Origin: Sphingobium chungbukense
GTDB lineage: Bacteria; Pseudomonadota; Alphaproteobacteria; Sphingomonadales; Sphingomonadaceae
Direction: 5' to 3'
Length of the DNA: 64,000 bases
NCBI RefSeq assembly: GCF_001005725.1
Contig: NZ_LBIC01000020.1
Location: 1 to 64,000 of the forward strand
Shown: piece after piece, positions 40,598 to 49,037 of the stretch
How the letters are laid out: each line of letters begins with the position of its first letter
How positions within the stretch are numbered: position 1 is the stretch's first letter
Notes under the pieces: model-generated
The model's database searches: none
Told to the model about the DNA's origin: nothing
Seen by the model: the letters and a program-made list of their open reading frames with translations, nothing else
Position numbers and translations under genes: made by a program

Positions 40598-41449
40598 CTA
40601 GCGCCATTCGACCAGGGGTTCATCCTTCCCCGGCGCGATGAACGCCACGCGTTCAAACTCTGCCGCGATCACGCAGCGCGGCATCATGGCGCTGTCCTGC
40701 TGGATGCAATGCACAGGCTGTCCGTCGGGGAAGCCGGTGATGCGGCCTTCAAGCTGGATCTGGTAGCCCTGGGGGGAGGGCGTCTCCCCTTCTTCCAGCT
40801 TGATGGTCGAGGCATAGGGGCGATCGCCCCGCCTCAGGTTTCGAGGGCTCTGGGGCGAGAAGAACTGGGCAATCGCGAGGCGCTGGTCGCTTGAGGCCGG
40901 CATAGCGTCGGACATTGCCTCCTCCCCGCGCGCGCATCGATCCGCGCGGGTCCAGGGACGTTGGATCCAGAAACCCTCTACCGCATCGAACTTCATCTCG
41001 CCGGCCAGTGGCGTCACCCAGTCGGCCCCGGCGAGATCAGTGGTCCGGGCACTGAGCCTCAATGCCCGGCTCTTCGGATTGAAAACCCACCCAGCCCAGC
41101 TTTTGGCGTCGTCGGTCATTTCGCCCCGGCAGCCAAAAGGCATGCGCAGGATGAAGGAGCGCCCCACCAGCGCAGCGCTCGATCCAGGCATGGCTGAACC
41201 GCTCGCCGCCGCATCGGCCGCCGCTGCCGCTACAGACAGCAATGCGGCTCTGTCCAACGGCGGAGGGGGCGTGGGAATGACAGGGATTTTCGGGACGTTC
41301 ACCTTAGGGGCGGCCTGTTGCGGTTCTGACGCTCGCGGCTGCGGTTCAGGCCCCGGCGCCCTGGCGACCAGGGCGAAGGTCAGCGCGGAACCCGCGGCCG
41401 CCGCAATGAGATGGGAGACGATGCGCAAACGGATGTTCTGTTCGGCCAT
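40598..41449 (-). CDS. Hypothetical membrane-anchored periplasmic protein
   Basis: A 283-residue protein. The N-terminus has one hydrophobic helix (SHLIAAAAGSALTFALVARA, about 12-31) that could be an anchor or signal. A Pro-rich linker (about 33-65) follows, and then a globular part. Cys residues in FGCRGEMTDD, RADRCARGEE, PVHCIQQ and MPRCVIAA could form disulphides, which would fit a periplasmic location. I do not recognise a functional family; similar proteins occur in sphingomonads as uncharacterised. It reads away from the SLC13 permease gene, from a shared 110-bp intergenic region, so co-regulation is possible. Confidence 0.75.
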   Translation of the reverse strand: MAEQNIRLRIVSHLIAAAAGSALTFALVARAPGPEPQPRASEPQQAAPKVNVPKIPVIPTPPPPLDRAALLSVAAAAADAAASGSAMPGSSAALVGRSFILRMPFGCRGEMTDDAKSWAGWVFNPKSRALRLSARTTDLAGADWVTPLAGEMKFDAVEGFWIQRPWTRADRCARGEEAMSDAMPASSDQRLAIAQFFSPQSPRNLRRGDRPYASTIKLEEGETPSPQGYQIQLEGRITGFPDGQPVHCIQQDSAMMPRCVIAAEFERVAFIAPGKDEPLVEWR

Positions 41450-41559
41450 CGGCCAAGCCTAGCAGATATGATGTTGAAATTGACCCCTCATTTCAGGAAT
41501 ATTCGTTTCCCGATGCCATTTCGCCTGCCCGAGCCTGCCCTTTATGCTACCGGGTCGCC

Positions 41560-42879
41560 ATGACATTGGAGCAACTCGTCACTCTTCTGGTCCTTGCAGG
41601 CGTGGTCATCGCGCTCATCTGGGACAAGGTGCGCGCGGATGTCGTGGCGCTGGCGGGGGCTGCGCTGCTGCTCCTTACAGGCGCCGTGCGGCCAAGCGAG
41701 GTGCAGGGCGCCTTCGGCAGTCCGGCAATCATCGCGCTTGCCTCGCTTTTCGTCATAGCCCACGCGATGGAACTCTCTGGCCTGCTCGATCTTCTGATCC
41801 GCAAGGCTGTCGCGCTATGCGGGCGTATCGGGTCGCTTGGGCTATGGCTGCTGATCCTGATGTGCGGCGGGGCGTCGGGTTTCCTCAACAACACGCCGAT
41901 CGTCGTGCTCGCAGCGCCGGTGGTGCGCGATGTCGCGACATCCTTAAGGCTCGATCCCAAGCGCTTCCTCATGCCGCTTTCCTATGTCGCAGTGCTGGGT
42001 GGATGCTGCACGCTGATCGGCACATCGACAAACCTGCTCGTCGACGACATGGCCCGCTCCTCGGGGCAGGCGCCCTTTTCCATTTTCGAAATCACGCCGG
42101 TGGGACTGGTGGTCGCCGCGGCCGGAGGGCTTTACCTCTTCCTCTTTTCCGGACGGCTCCTGGCAAAGCCCTTGCCTGGCGCGCTCGATCGGATGGAGGC
42201 GGCCTTGCCCCACCATGTAAGCCACCCCGATATCGCGGGCGATGCGATCGGCGATGCAGCCGACTTCGCGAAGCAGAGGCCGCTGGCCCCGGCAAAGGCG
42301 CTGACCTCGACCGCGATCTTTGTCGGCGTCATCCTCCTTGCCGCTCTTAATATCACGCCCATCGCCGCCTCCGCCTTTGCCGGTGCGGTGCTGCTCATCC
42401 TGCTGAGGGTCATCCGCCCAGAGGAGGCCTATGGCGGGTTGAGGCCGGAAATCCTGATGCTGATTGTCGGCATGGTCGTTATCGGCATCGCGCTCGAGCA
42501 GACGGGCCTTGCCTCCTCGGCGACCAACGCGCTGGTCGGCAAGGTAGGCCTCTTCGGCCCGCTCGGCGCCCTCATCCTGCTTTATGGCGCGACGCTGGTT
42601 CTGACCGAACTGCTGTCGAACGCTACCGTCGCGGTGCTGGTCACACCCATCGCCGTTGCTCTTGCCGAAAGCCTCCATGTGAGCCCGCGGCCCTTTCTCG
42701 TCGCGGTGATGATGGCGGGGAGCGCCGCTTTCGCAACGCCTTTTGGCTACCAGACCAATGTTCTTGTCTATCAGATGGCGGGGTACAGCTATCTTGACTT
42801 CACCAAGATCGGACTGCCGCTCAATCTTGTCACCTGGTTTGCGGCAGTGGCCGCTATCCACTGGTTTTTCCCGTTCTGA
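41560..42879 (+). CDS. SLC13/DASS family permease
   Basis: A 439-residue integral membrane protein, hydrophobic throughout with about ten to twelve helices. The family signatures are GGASGFLNNTPIVVLAAPVV with VLGGCCTLIGTSTNLLVDD, and a second repeat with ELLSNATVAVLVTPIAVA and ATPFGYQTNVLVYQMAGYSY. These SNT/NTP and T-N-L motifs are the paired substrate/sodium sites of divalent-anion/Na+ symporters. There are no TrkA-C (RCK) domains between the halves, unlike the longer sulphate-type members. Possible substrates are dicarboxylates, sulphate or related anions; the sequence alone does not settle it. ATG at 41560; the ribosome-binding site is weak. Confidence 0.9.
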   Translation: MTLEQLVTLLVLAGVVIALIWDKVRADVVALAGAALLLLTGAVRPSEVQGAFGSPAIIALASLFVIAHAMELSGLLDLLIRKAVALCGRIGSLGLWLLILMCGGASGFLNNTPIVVLAAPVVRDVATSLRLDPKRFLMPLSYVAVLGGCCTLIGTSTNLLVDDMARSSGQAPFSIFEITPVGLVVAAAGGLYLFLFSGRLLAKPLPGALDRMEAALPHHVSHPDIAGDAIGDAADFAKQRPLAPAKALTSTAIFVGVILLAALNITPIAASAFAGAVLLILLRVIRPEEAYGGLRPEILMLIVGMVVIGIALEQTGLASSATNALVGKVGLFGPLGALILLYGATLVLTELLSNATVAVLVTPIAVALAESLHVSPRPFLVAVMMAGSAAFATPFGYQTNVLVYQMAGYSYLDFTKIGLPLNLVTWFAAVAAIHWFFPF

Positions 42880-43016
42880 GACAAAGCGCAGCGGGTGGAG
42901 CCCGCAGCGTCGCGCTGGCTCGGCTGCGAGATCCCAGGAGGCAACAATCTCATAGGGAGCATGGCGCTCCAGCCAAGCCTGTCCCATGCCGAGGCGACGA
43001 CAATCTGCGCTTTCTA

Positions 43017-43039
43017 AAAGTGACAGCGGCTTTCACTTT
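43017..43039. promoter_or_regulatory. Inverted repeat upstream of the porin gene
   Basis: AAAGTGA-9 nt-TCACTTT, perfect 7-bp arms, about 110 bp before the porin start. A possible operator; the binding protein is unknown. The surrounding 42880-43147 has no gene that I can support. Confidence 0.35.
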
Positions 43040-43147
43040 GGTCAGCACCCTTTGTTATGCCCGGTCCAAGATGATAGCGGCACTCAGCACTTGGGATCGC
43101 GCTGCGACGACCGGGCAGCAAAGCATCGCATCGAGTAGGAGATTGGC

Positions 43148-43900
43148 ATGAGGTTCACCCACTTTCCGGTCGTGGCGTGCGGGATGCGGATCGCGCTGGC
43201 CTGTGCATCGATCGCCGGCGCCAGCGCGGGTCCGGCTTACGCACAATATGCTGAGGATGTCTCGGCTTCGATCGAGGTCGCCACAGATGAACGCCGCAGG
43301 GGACTCAGTTGGAGCGACGGCGATCCGGTAGTGCGGGGCTCGATCCTGATACCCGTGGCCGCTGGGCTGAGCCTCGAAGCTACGGCGGTTTCGCTATGGG
43401 GCGCCGAACGGCACGGCGGCGCAGATGCCGTGGCTGACTTGGGCGCGGCCTATGTGCGGCAGACCGGCGGTTGGAGACTGAGGGCGCAAGCGCGTTATCA
43501 TCTGTTCCCCGGCGTTGCCGGTCAGGGCTTTGGCGAGTTGGGCGCTGGTGCCGGATATCTGATCGGACCTGCGAGCGTCGATTTCCATGCCGTTTATGCC
43601 CCGCGGCAGTCATCGATCGGAGGCGACAATCTCGCGCTCTCCGTTTCGGCCGCTGTGGGGGTGCCCGGAATCCCGATCACGGTTGCGACCTGGATCGGGC
43701 GGTCTTCAGGCGATGCGCGAGATACGGTTGCGGCAGCCCGGCTACGGCCTGATGGTTCCTATTGGGACTATGGTGCGAGCGTCGATTATCTGAAAGGCCG
43801 TTGGTCTGCCGGGCTGCGCTACACCGACAGCAGCATCAATGCGCCCGGAAGCTACCATACCGGGGCGACCCTGATCGGTCGGGTGGGATTGAGTCTCTAG
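43148..43900 (+). CDS. TorF-family putative porin
   Basis: A 250-residue outer-membrane protein. A signal peptide ends near PAYAQ (about residue 35). The mature start, DVSASIEVATDERRRGLSWS with DGDPVVRGSI, is the hallmark of the TorF/Gcw_chp family (usually SL.SDYRFRG.S.SDG.PA). The rest alternates polar and hydrophobic residues as expected for a beta-barrel of about 10-12 strands, ending GRVGLSL, although Leu rather than Phe is last. Members are small outer-membrane channels of poorly known substrate. ATG at 43148 with AGGAG upstream. It is monocistronic; the next identifiable element is a gene scar. Confidence 0.82.
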   Translation: MRFTHFPVVACGMRIALACASIAGASAGPAYAQYAEDVSASIEVATDERRRGLSWSDGDPVVRGSILIPVAAGLSLEATAVSLWGAERHGGADAVADLGAAYVRQTGGWRLRAQARYHLFPGVAGQGFGELGAGAGYLIGPASVDFHAVYAPRQSSIGGDNLALSVSAAVGVPGIPITVATWIGRSSGDARDTVAAARLRPDGSYWDYGASVDYLKGRWSAGLRYTDSSINAPGSYHTGATLIGRVGLSL

Positions 43901-44142
43901 CCATTCCGACCGGTCGCATCGGTTCGCCTGCCCGGAGCGTCGGTGTCGCCGCGACCGATCGCTTTGCGCCGCACCGTGATTGTCGGCAGGCTTCATTTCA
44001 GTGAACAGGCGCGGCAACGGTGATGGTCTACCAATCGCGCCATAACCGCCTAGGCCACCCAACAATGCAGATTGGCAGGCGTTCGGCGGATCGCGGGGCG
44101 TGCTGATTGCCGTTCGCCGTTGAAGCGAACCTCGGTTCCTTC

Positions 44143-44183
44143 CAAAAAAATAGGGCCGCCGGTTTCACCCCCAGCGGCCCTAT
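44143..44183 (-). terminator. Strong intrinsic terminator on the minus strand
   Basis: ATAGGGCCGC with GCGGCCCTAT as 10-bp perfect arms, followed on the minus strand by a run of T residues. It sits just after the remnant of an outer-membrane-protein gene ending at 44216 and must have belonged to it. Confidence 0.8.
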
Positions 44184-44215
44184 CGAAAGCGGCTTTGAGA
44201 ATGCCGGCTGTCACA

Positions 44216-44287
44216 TCAGAATTCGAAGCGCACGCCGACGTTGACATTGTGGCTGTGGTCGGTTCGCAGTTGCTTGTCATCGTGCGT
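44216..44287 (-). pseudogene. 3' remnant of an outer-membrane beta-barrel gene
   Basis: About 22 codons on the minus strand read KQLRTDHSHNVNVGVRFEF then TGA. Ending with alternating residues and a C-terminal Phe is the signature recognised by the Bam complex, as in porins and TonB receptors. A strong terminator follows at the expected place. Upstream in this frame the sequence changes into a region that instead makes sense on the other strand as a LuxR-type domain, so the gene body is gone. Confidence 0.55.
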
Positions 44288-44527
44288 TCTGGCCGCCGTT
44301 GGCACAGTTCTGCTCCAGCCATCCTGCGCACGGCATTCGGCCTTTCCACCGCCGAAATTGACGTTGCTTTGGCGCTCGCCCGAGGCGAGACCCGCGACGA
44401 GATCGCTGCTGCCCGCAGAACTAGCGTCCAGACGGTCAGGGCCCAACTCAAGTCCATCTTTGCCAAGCTGAGCGTGACGCGAGAGATTGAACTGGTCACG
44501 ATGTTTGGGGAGACGCTCCGATTATGA
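44255..44527 (+). pseudogene. C-terminal fragment of a LuxR-type HTH regulator
   Basis: About 90 residues match only the C-terminal DNA-binding domain: FGLSTAEIDVALALARGETR, DEIAAARRTSVQTVRAQLKS and IFAKLSVTREIELVTMFGE, a classic LuxR/GerE helix-turn-helix. The frame extends upstream to 44072, but that part is antisense to a terminator and to an outer-membrane-protein gene end, so it is not real coding sequence. Intact relatives have a sensory N-terminal part of 200 residues or more. It is probably a truncated remnant, unless it is expressed as a free DNA-binding domain from GTG 44255. Confidence 0.65.
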
Positions 44528-44683
44528 CGGCAAGGGCTGAGCGCGGGGAAGCCAGGACATGCAGCTGAATATGGGCGAAGATACCCTGATCGGGATATGA
44601 CGCTGAACCGCAGAGTTGATAGGATCGCGCCTGCGACCCGAAGGCTCAGGCCTCTATGGCCAATGAGACTTCTCCTAGCTTGA

Positions 44684-44712
44684 CTGCCCTCGTGACAGTC
44701 GGGCTATTTTTT
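44684..44712 (+). terminator. Probable intrinsic terminator
   Basis: GCCC...GGGC, with an alternative inner pairing GACTG/CAGTC, followed by TATTTTTT. It lies in the 340-bp gap between the LuxR fragment and brnT, which otherwise shows no gene. Confidence 0.5.
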
Positions 44713-44814
44713 GTGCCAAGAACGGCAGCTTACCGCGCGGCTCACATGCTGGGCTGACAGTCGGCAAACGGCCCCATGCCGCCCCTTGTCCTGCGTGACG
44801 CTCCGGCACTTGCC

Positions 44815-44855
44815 GTAGTAACAATTTGCTTGACGGCATGGCTTTCTGTTACTAC
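44815..44855. promoter_or_regulatory. brnTA promoter/operator inverted repeat
   Basis: GTAGTAACA at 44815-44823 and TGTTACTAC at 44847-44855 are perfect 9-bp inverted copies, 32 bp apart start to start. Between them lies TTGACG (44830-44835), a good -35 box; the -10 would overlap the second arm. BrnA antitoxins repress their own operon, so this is the likely BrnA or BrnTA operator. Confidence 0.6.
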
Positions 44856-44864
44856 AGATAGCAT

Positions 44865-45110
44865 ATGATCATCATGTGGGACGAACCGAAACGGCAAGCG
44901 AACATCGCCAAGCATGGCATCGATTTTGCTGACATCGGAGAAGAGTTTTTCGCTTCCGCACTGATCGGCGACGCCAAGGATGGTCGGTACTTCGCGCTCG
45001 GCGAGTGGAACGGCTTCATCGTGGTGATTTTTGTCAGGCTTGGCAGCGAGGGTGTTTCCATCGTTTCAGCCCGGCCCGCCAGTCGCAAGGAAAGGAAGCT
45101 GCTGTCATGA
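44865..45110 (+). CDS. brnT: BrnT family ribonuclease toxin
   Basis: An 81-residue toxin of the BrnT type II family. The conserved N-terminus WDEPKRQANIAKHGIDFADI, the central DGRYFALGEWNGFIVVIFVR and the C-terminal VSIVSARPASRKERKLL match the RelE-like fold, with the family's His, Arg and Lys residues. BrnT cuts RNA when freed from BrnA. ATG at 44865 is the first start; ATG at 44874 (MWDEP) is also possible. Its stop overlaps the brnA start by 4 nt. An inverted repeat brackets the promoter. No damage is seen, so the pair is probably active and may stabilise the replicon. Confidence 0.92.
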   Translation: MIIMWDEPKRQANIAKHGIDFADIGEEFFASALIGDAKDGRYFALGEWNGFIVVIFVRLGSEGVSIVSARPASRKERKLLS

Positions 45111-45376
45111 CTCAAGCCAAGTATACGCAGGCCGATATGGATGCGGTGTCGGACAACCCTGAATTGACGGCAGAGGATATCGCTAAGGCCAAGCCCTTCG
45201 CTGAAGCCTTCCCGGATCTCGCTGCGACCATCCGTCGTCGGGGAGTACAGAAAACCCCCACGAAGGTGAGTACAACCGTTCGGTTGGATCAGGACGTATT
45301 GGCCCGGTTGAAGGCCGATGGACCGGGCTGGCAGACCCGCTTGAATGACACGCTCCGAAAAGCGTTGGGAGTATAG
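45107..45376 (+). CDS. brnA: BrnA family antitoxin
   Basis: An 89-residue antitoxin whose ATG overlaps the brnT stop (ATGA). The N-terminal part (YTQADMDAVSDNPELTAEDI, then AKPFAEAFPDLAATIRRRG) is the toxin-binding region. The C-terminal part (KVSTTVRLDQDVLARLKADG, then WQTRLNDTLRKALGV) is the ribbon-helix-helix-type DNA-binding domain of BrnA. It neutralises BrnT and represses the operon, presumably at the inverted repeat around 44815-44855. Toxin before antitoxin is the normal order for this family. Confidence 0.92.
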   Translation: MTQAKYTQADMDAVSDNPELTAEDIAKAKPFAEAFPDLAATIRRRGVQKTPTKVSTTVRLDQDVLARLKADGPGWQTRLNDTLRKALGV

Positions 45377-45485
45377 CGTGATCCGCATCTCTGAATTGTA
45401 CGATCGGCGCTAGGGGGCTTCTTGCTGGATAGAAGCGCAACGTCCGTTATTAGGGGCCCGACTTTGCCAAATGGAGACAATCAGA

Positions 45486-45588
45486 GCATCGTGCGCAAAA
45501 GTGGGAACCGGTTTTTGCGCAACAAACGATGCGGCAACAAAGAACTGGAGCGCGCGACCTGCGTCGGATTTAACGCAGCGCGCTCCAG
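45486..45588. repeat. REP-like double palindromic element
   Basis: Two adjacent hairpins. The first (45486-45532) has outer arms GCATCG/CGATGC and inner TGCGCAAAA/TTTTTGCGCA, enclosing GTGGGAACCGG. The second (45545-45588) has CTGGAGCGCG/CGCGCTCCAG with inner CTGCGT/ACGCAG. The pattern of a GTGGGAACCGG-centred hairpin followed by a GAGCGCG hairpin resembles dispersed repetitive extragenic palindromes well known in Rhizobiales genomes. It lies downstream of brnA. Confidence 0.6.
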
Positions 45589-45642
45589 AGGCCGAACAGC
45601 TTGCGCCACTTCTTGCGCCACGGGCGGCAACCACATGAAATC

Positions 45643-45858
45643 TTATTGATCGGGTGCCCTGACCGCAGTGTAATCCGGTAAAAAAATCAGACTGAGGGCG
45701 CGCCGCATCCTCAATCGTTGCTGCGCAGGTTGGCTGTTGTCGGGAAAGGCCTCCTGGCGCATTCGACGAACAAGCGCCCTTAGTGCCGCTCGGCCGGGCC
45801 TCTGGCCAGTTCCGACGCTCGCCAGTATCACAGGATAGTTCCAGCACCGCTCGACCAT
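45643..45858 (-). CDS. Small basic hypothetical protein
   Basis: A 71-residue, Arg-rich protein whose ATG overlaps the stop of the upstream small membrane protein gene (TAATG), suggesting translational coupling. It has no recognised domain and no membrane segment. The overlap with its neighbour is the main support for its being real. Confidence 0.35.
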   Translation of the reverse strand: MVERCWNYPVILASVGTGQRPGRAALRALVRRMRQEAFPDNSQPAQQRLRMRRALSLIFLPDYTAVRAPDQ

Positions 45859-46139
45859 TATTCGCCTCCGATATGCGGCGGCGCACGATCAGCACCGCTG
45901 AACAGCCACAGGAACAAAGCTCCGACAAGGACGCAGATTGCACTCAATCGAGCGAATTCACTTTGGTTCAGGCTGCTGAGGGGCACGATCGGCAGCAGTA
46001 TGACAACGAGGAAGGGCGCCCAGCGGGTATGGTGAAGCCAGACCGCGAAGGTGAACGCGAGCCAACACAACGAGCCTGCGAGCACAACGCTTCCGACGAC
46101 CAAGCCTACGGATTCGATGATAATGCTCAAGACGTACAT
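45858..46139 (-). CDS. Small membrane protein, unknown function
   Basis: A 93-residue protein with about three transmembrane helices: LSIIIESVGLVVGSVVLAGS then CWLAFTFAVWL, RWAPFLVVILLPIVPLSSL, and ICVLVGALFLWLFSGA. No known family is recognised. It lies upstream of, and overlaps, a 71-residue basic protein. The hydrophobic pattern is too regular to be chance, which supports a real gene. Confidence 0.5.
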   Translation of the reverse strand: MYVLSIIIESVGLVVGSVVLAGSLCWLAFTFAVWLHHTRWAPFLVVILLPIVPLSSLNQSEFARLSAICVLVGALFLWLFSGADRAPPHIGGE

Positions 46140-46226
46140 CGACGCCTTCCTCGTTGTAGCGGTATCCTCTCCTGAACAGATTAATATCGCGCTACGATAT
46201 ACTGGTCAACCTGTTTGAAGGGCCTT

Positions 46227-46543
46227 GTCGACCCGGTACGAATATCCTGGCCTATCTGGCCGGCGTTAGTCGTACGCGCGCGACCCTTCTTGAATTCGCC
46301 CACGCATTCGGCAGCTCGGTATCGGAAACCAGAACTGCGCTCGCCGCCGCCGATCTGGGCGTCGATCACAAGTTGCAGTTCTGGGATGGGTTGATCCTGA
46401 CCGCGGCGGCGGAGGCTGGCTGCGCTTTGTTGCTGTCCGAAGACATGCTGGATGGCTTCGTGACGCGCGGCTTGACGGTCATCAATCCCCTGAGAGATAC
46501 CCGGCATCCCAAACTTGCCCGGCTGTTTGGGCCCTCCCACTAG
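46227..46543 (+). pseudogene. Decayed PIN-domain (VapC-like) toxin gene
   Basis: The 3' part reads cleanly as ALAAADLGVDHKLQFWDGLI then LTAAAEAGCALLLSEDMLDG and a C-terminus with LTVINP, matching the second half of VapC/PIN toxins with the catalytic Asp in FWD and SED. At the 5' end, GTCGAC then ACGAATATCCTGGCC would code for VDTNILAY, the start of a PIN domain, but 5 extra bases split it. About 40-50 residues expected between LAGV and SRTRA are also missing. So a frameshift plus an internal deletion have killed the gene. No antitoxin partner is visible next to it. Confidence 0.7.
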
Positions 46544-46736
46544 CCGTCTCGCCTCGACCTGAATGCACCTGGAGCACCGGGCGGTCGAAGGAGGGTTCGG
46601 CAGCGGGCACCCTGGGGACGCGGCGTCTTCTCTCGGGTATAACGGTTTCATGAGGGGTCGGCAGCAAGGTCGCCCACCCTCGATCGGCAGGCGGGCGACC
46701 TTCTTGTGCCGAAAAGTTCGCGGCACATGCCGCTCC

Positions 46737-48263
46737 CTAGCGAAGCCGGACAGGAACATAGCTTGGGCGTTGGCCGCGGCGTTGGACGCGCAGCAGAAGA
46801 GCGCCCCGTGAGGCCCGCCTCGCCTCCTCGATCCGGCTTTCAAGATCGCCGGCCGATGTGACCGGCCGATTGTTTGCCGACAGCAGGACGTCGCCGCGCC
46901 GCAACCCCTTGGCCGCCGCGTCGGACGAGGAGTCCACGCCGGCGATCACAAGGCCTTGGGTCTTCTCGCTCATTCCAAGTTGCCGCGCGATACGGCCCGT
47001 CAGCGGCTGGACCGAAAGGCCCAGGGCCTTTAGCACCGCAGCTTCGCTCTGATCCTGGGATGGGCCGCCAGACCTGTCGTCGCTGCGCCCCGGTTTAAAG
47101 CTCTGGCCCGCAAGCTGCGACTCCTTGGGCCGCAGGTCCAGTGTGACGTGCGCGGTCATCTGCTTGCCGGCGCGGATCAGCGCGATGGGTATGCGTTTCC
47201 CGGGATCCGTATTTGCAATGAGGTAGGATAAGGATTGTCCCGCAGTGACTTCCTTGCCATCGACCGCGATGATGACGTCGCCTGGCCGGACGCCCGCTTT
47301 GTCGGCGGCGTTGCCAGGTTCCACCGACTGGACAAAAGCGCCTCTGCGGTGCGGGATGCCCAGCGCCTCGGCAAGGTCGTCCGCGACTGGTTGTATGCGC
47401 ACGCCAAGATAACCCCGGTCGATCGATTGACCGGCCTTGAGCTTCTCGACGATGGGCGCTGCGATTTCAGCGGGAATGGCGAAGCCGATGCCCACGCTGC
47501 CGCCATTGGGCGAGTAGATGGCGTTGTTGATGCCGATGACCTGACCCTGCATGTCGAACATCGGTCCCCCTGAATTGCCGCGGTTGATGGCAGCGTCGGT
47601 CTGGATATAGCGGTCGTAGGCGGTGCCCATGCCTGTGTGGCGATAGACCGCCGATATAATGCCCGACGTCACCGTTCCGCCAAGGCCAAAAGGGTTGCCG
47701 ATCGCGATGACCCTGTCGCCCACACGCGCGCTGCGGGAATCGCCGAACCTGACGAACGGCAGAGGCTTGCCGGTATTGATCTTGAGAACGGCGAGGTCTG
47801 AAGCGGCATCGCGGCCTACCAGCTCGGCGGGATACTCCGCGCCGTCCGGCATCGTGACGGTGATCGACTTCACTTCGGCTTCTTGCCCGCTGGGCGTGAT
47901 CACATGATTGTTGGTCACGACATAGCCATCGGCCGAAATGACGAAGCCCGAGCCGAGCGATTGCGCTTCGCGCGTTCGTGGCCGAAGGCTGCGGCCACCG
48001 AACAAGTCTTCGAACGGCGTTCCGGCAAAGGGGTTGACGACCGGCGTCCGGACGCGCTGGCGGGTCGAGATGTTGACCACCGCGGGCGCGAGCCGTTCGG
48101 TCAGATTTGCAAAGCCGGCAGCCGCTTGCGGGCGTTGGGCGCTCGGCGCCAGGGGAACCGCCTCGTTCTGAGCGACCTCGGCTTGCGACGCAGATCCCGC
48201 CGCGAGAAAAATGGCGCTTGTTCCGATCAGTGCAGAAGCTGCCAGAGTATAGGTATATCGCAC
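46737..48263 (-). CDS. degP: DegP/HtrA (Do) family periplasmic serine protease
   Basis: A 508-residue protease with a signal peptide (about 1-28). The trypsin-like domain carries the catalytic triad in TNNHVI (His 120), DAASDLAVLKI (Asp 156) and GNSGGPMFD (Ser 231). Two PDZ domains follow, one around GYLGVRIQPVADDL and GDVIIAVDGKEV, the other around RRGDVLLSANNRPV near the C-terminus. It degrades or refolds misfolded envelope proteins and could help with the large exported adhesins of this replicon, though that link is inference. GTG at 48263 is chosen because AAGGAAGGTGG precedes it; the frame extends to an ATG at 48332 that lacks such a site and would mask the signal peptide. Confidence 0.93.
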   Translation of the reverse strand: MRYTYTLAASALIGTSAIFLAAGSASQAEVAQNEAVPLAPSAQRPQAAAGFANLTERLAPAVVNISTRQRVRTPVVNPFAGTPFEDLFGGRSLRPRTREAQSLGSGFVISADGYVVTNNHVITPSGQEAEVKSITVTMPDGAEYPAELVGRDAASDLAVLKINTGKPLPFVRFGDSRSARVGDRVIAIGNPFGLGGTVTSGIISAVYRHTGMGTAYDRYIQTDAAINRGNSGGPMFDMQGQVIGINNAIYSPNGGSVGIGFAIPAEIAAPIVEKLKAGQSIDRGYLGVRIQPVADDLAEALGIPHRRGAFVQSVEPGNAADKAGVRPGDVIIAVDGKEVTAGQSLSYLIANTDPGKRIPIALIRAGKQMTAHVTLDLRPKESQLAGQSFKPGRSDDRSGGPSQDQSEAAVLKALGLSVQPLTGRIARQLGMSEKTQGLVIAGVDSSSDAAAKGLRRGDVLLSANNRPVTSAGDLESRIEEARRASRGALLLRVQRRGQRPSYVPVRLR

Positions 48264-49037
48264 GCTTTCCACCTTCCTTTCTTCAATGGCCGTTTCCAAC
48301 CCGTGCGCAGGGGGCGATGGCCAGAAAACCACCAGGCAATCGACGCATATGCGTACCTGGCAGCCAATGTCGGCGCGATGAGCGGGGGAAGCTCTTCGTC
48401 AAGCGCCAGTTAATGGGGATGGGCTATCGTTGTTCGTGGGCATTTCGCATATCCCAGGAGCAGAGGTGTACCGCTACTGGTTCCATCGCAACATCGCGCT
48501 TGAAAGTTCGTACCGCTGCGCGACTATGCCAAATCCTGCGAGGACAAAAAAGACCATGAAGAAACTGCGTCCAGTGACCCCCATGTTTATAGGAGCGCGC
48601 GATACTATTGAGTAAGGCTGAACGCAGCATGACCGTCGTGCTGCTCAACGGGATTTGGTGCCATGCTGGGTACGGCTTTTGCGAAGTCCCGGGACATGCT
48701 CTGGTGTCTGCTGCCCACGCGCGCCTCGGCGGCGTTACGGTCATCGGGCACGGCTTTGCGCCTGGCGAAATGATGATCGCTCAATGGCGAAAAGATTTTG
48801 CGGTCTCGGCGCTCTGCTGGCGAGGCTCGATGAATGCAACATAGGGACCCGGCAGTTCCTACTGGCTTGCGGCCGCCTTGGACAGGGCATCAGTTATGGC
48901 TATCCTGGTCATTGGGCAGAATTTCCCAAGTCAGGAGTGACAGGGCGCATGTCGGAATGTTCGGCGATCAGTCGGGTGCATCAGCCAGTGGCCGGATACC
49001 TCGCCGCCAGGAACATCGCCAGGCGATATGGTCAGCG
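48264..49037. other. Region with no supported gene
   Basis: Several short overlapping frames are present. The best, from an ATG at 48629 to 48844 (TVVLLNGIWCHAGYGF and onward), has no family match and no ribosome-binding site. The region probably holds the degP promoter on the left and decayed sequence elsewhere. Confidence 0.3.

Noticed and set aside
41544..42987. Overlapping frames on both strands of the SLC13 gene, including a 347-codon minus-strand frame.
   Set aside because: Charged shadow text; the SLC13 frame has the family motifs and helices.
46181..46843. 220-codon minus-strand frame opposite the PIN remnant.
   Set aside because: It crosses into degP and has no domain; the plus strand carries recognisable PIN sequence.
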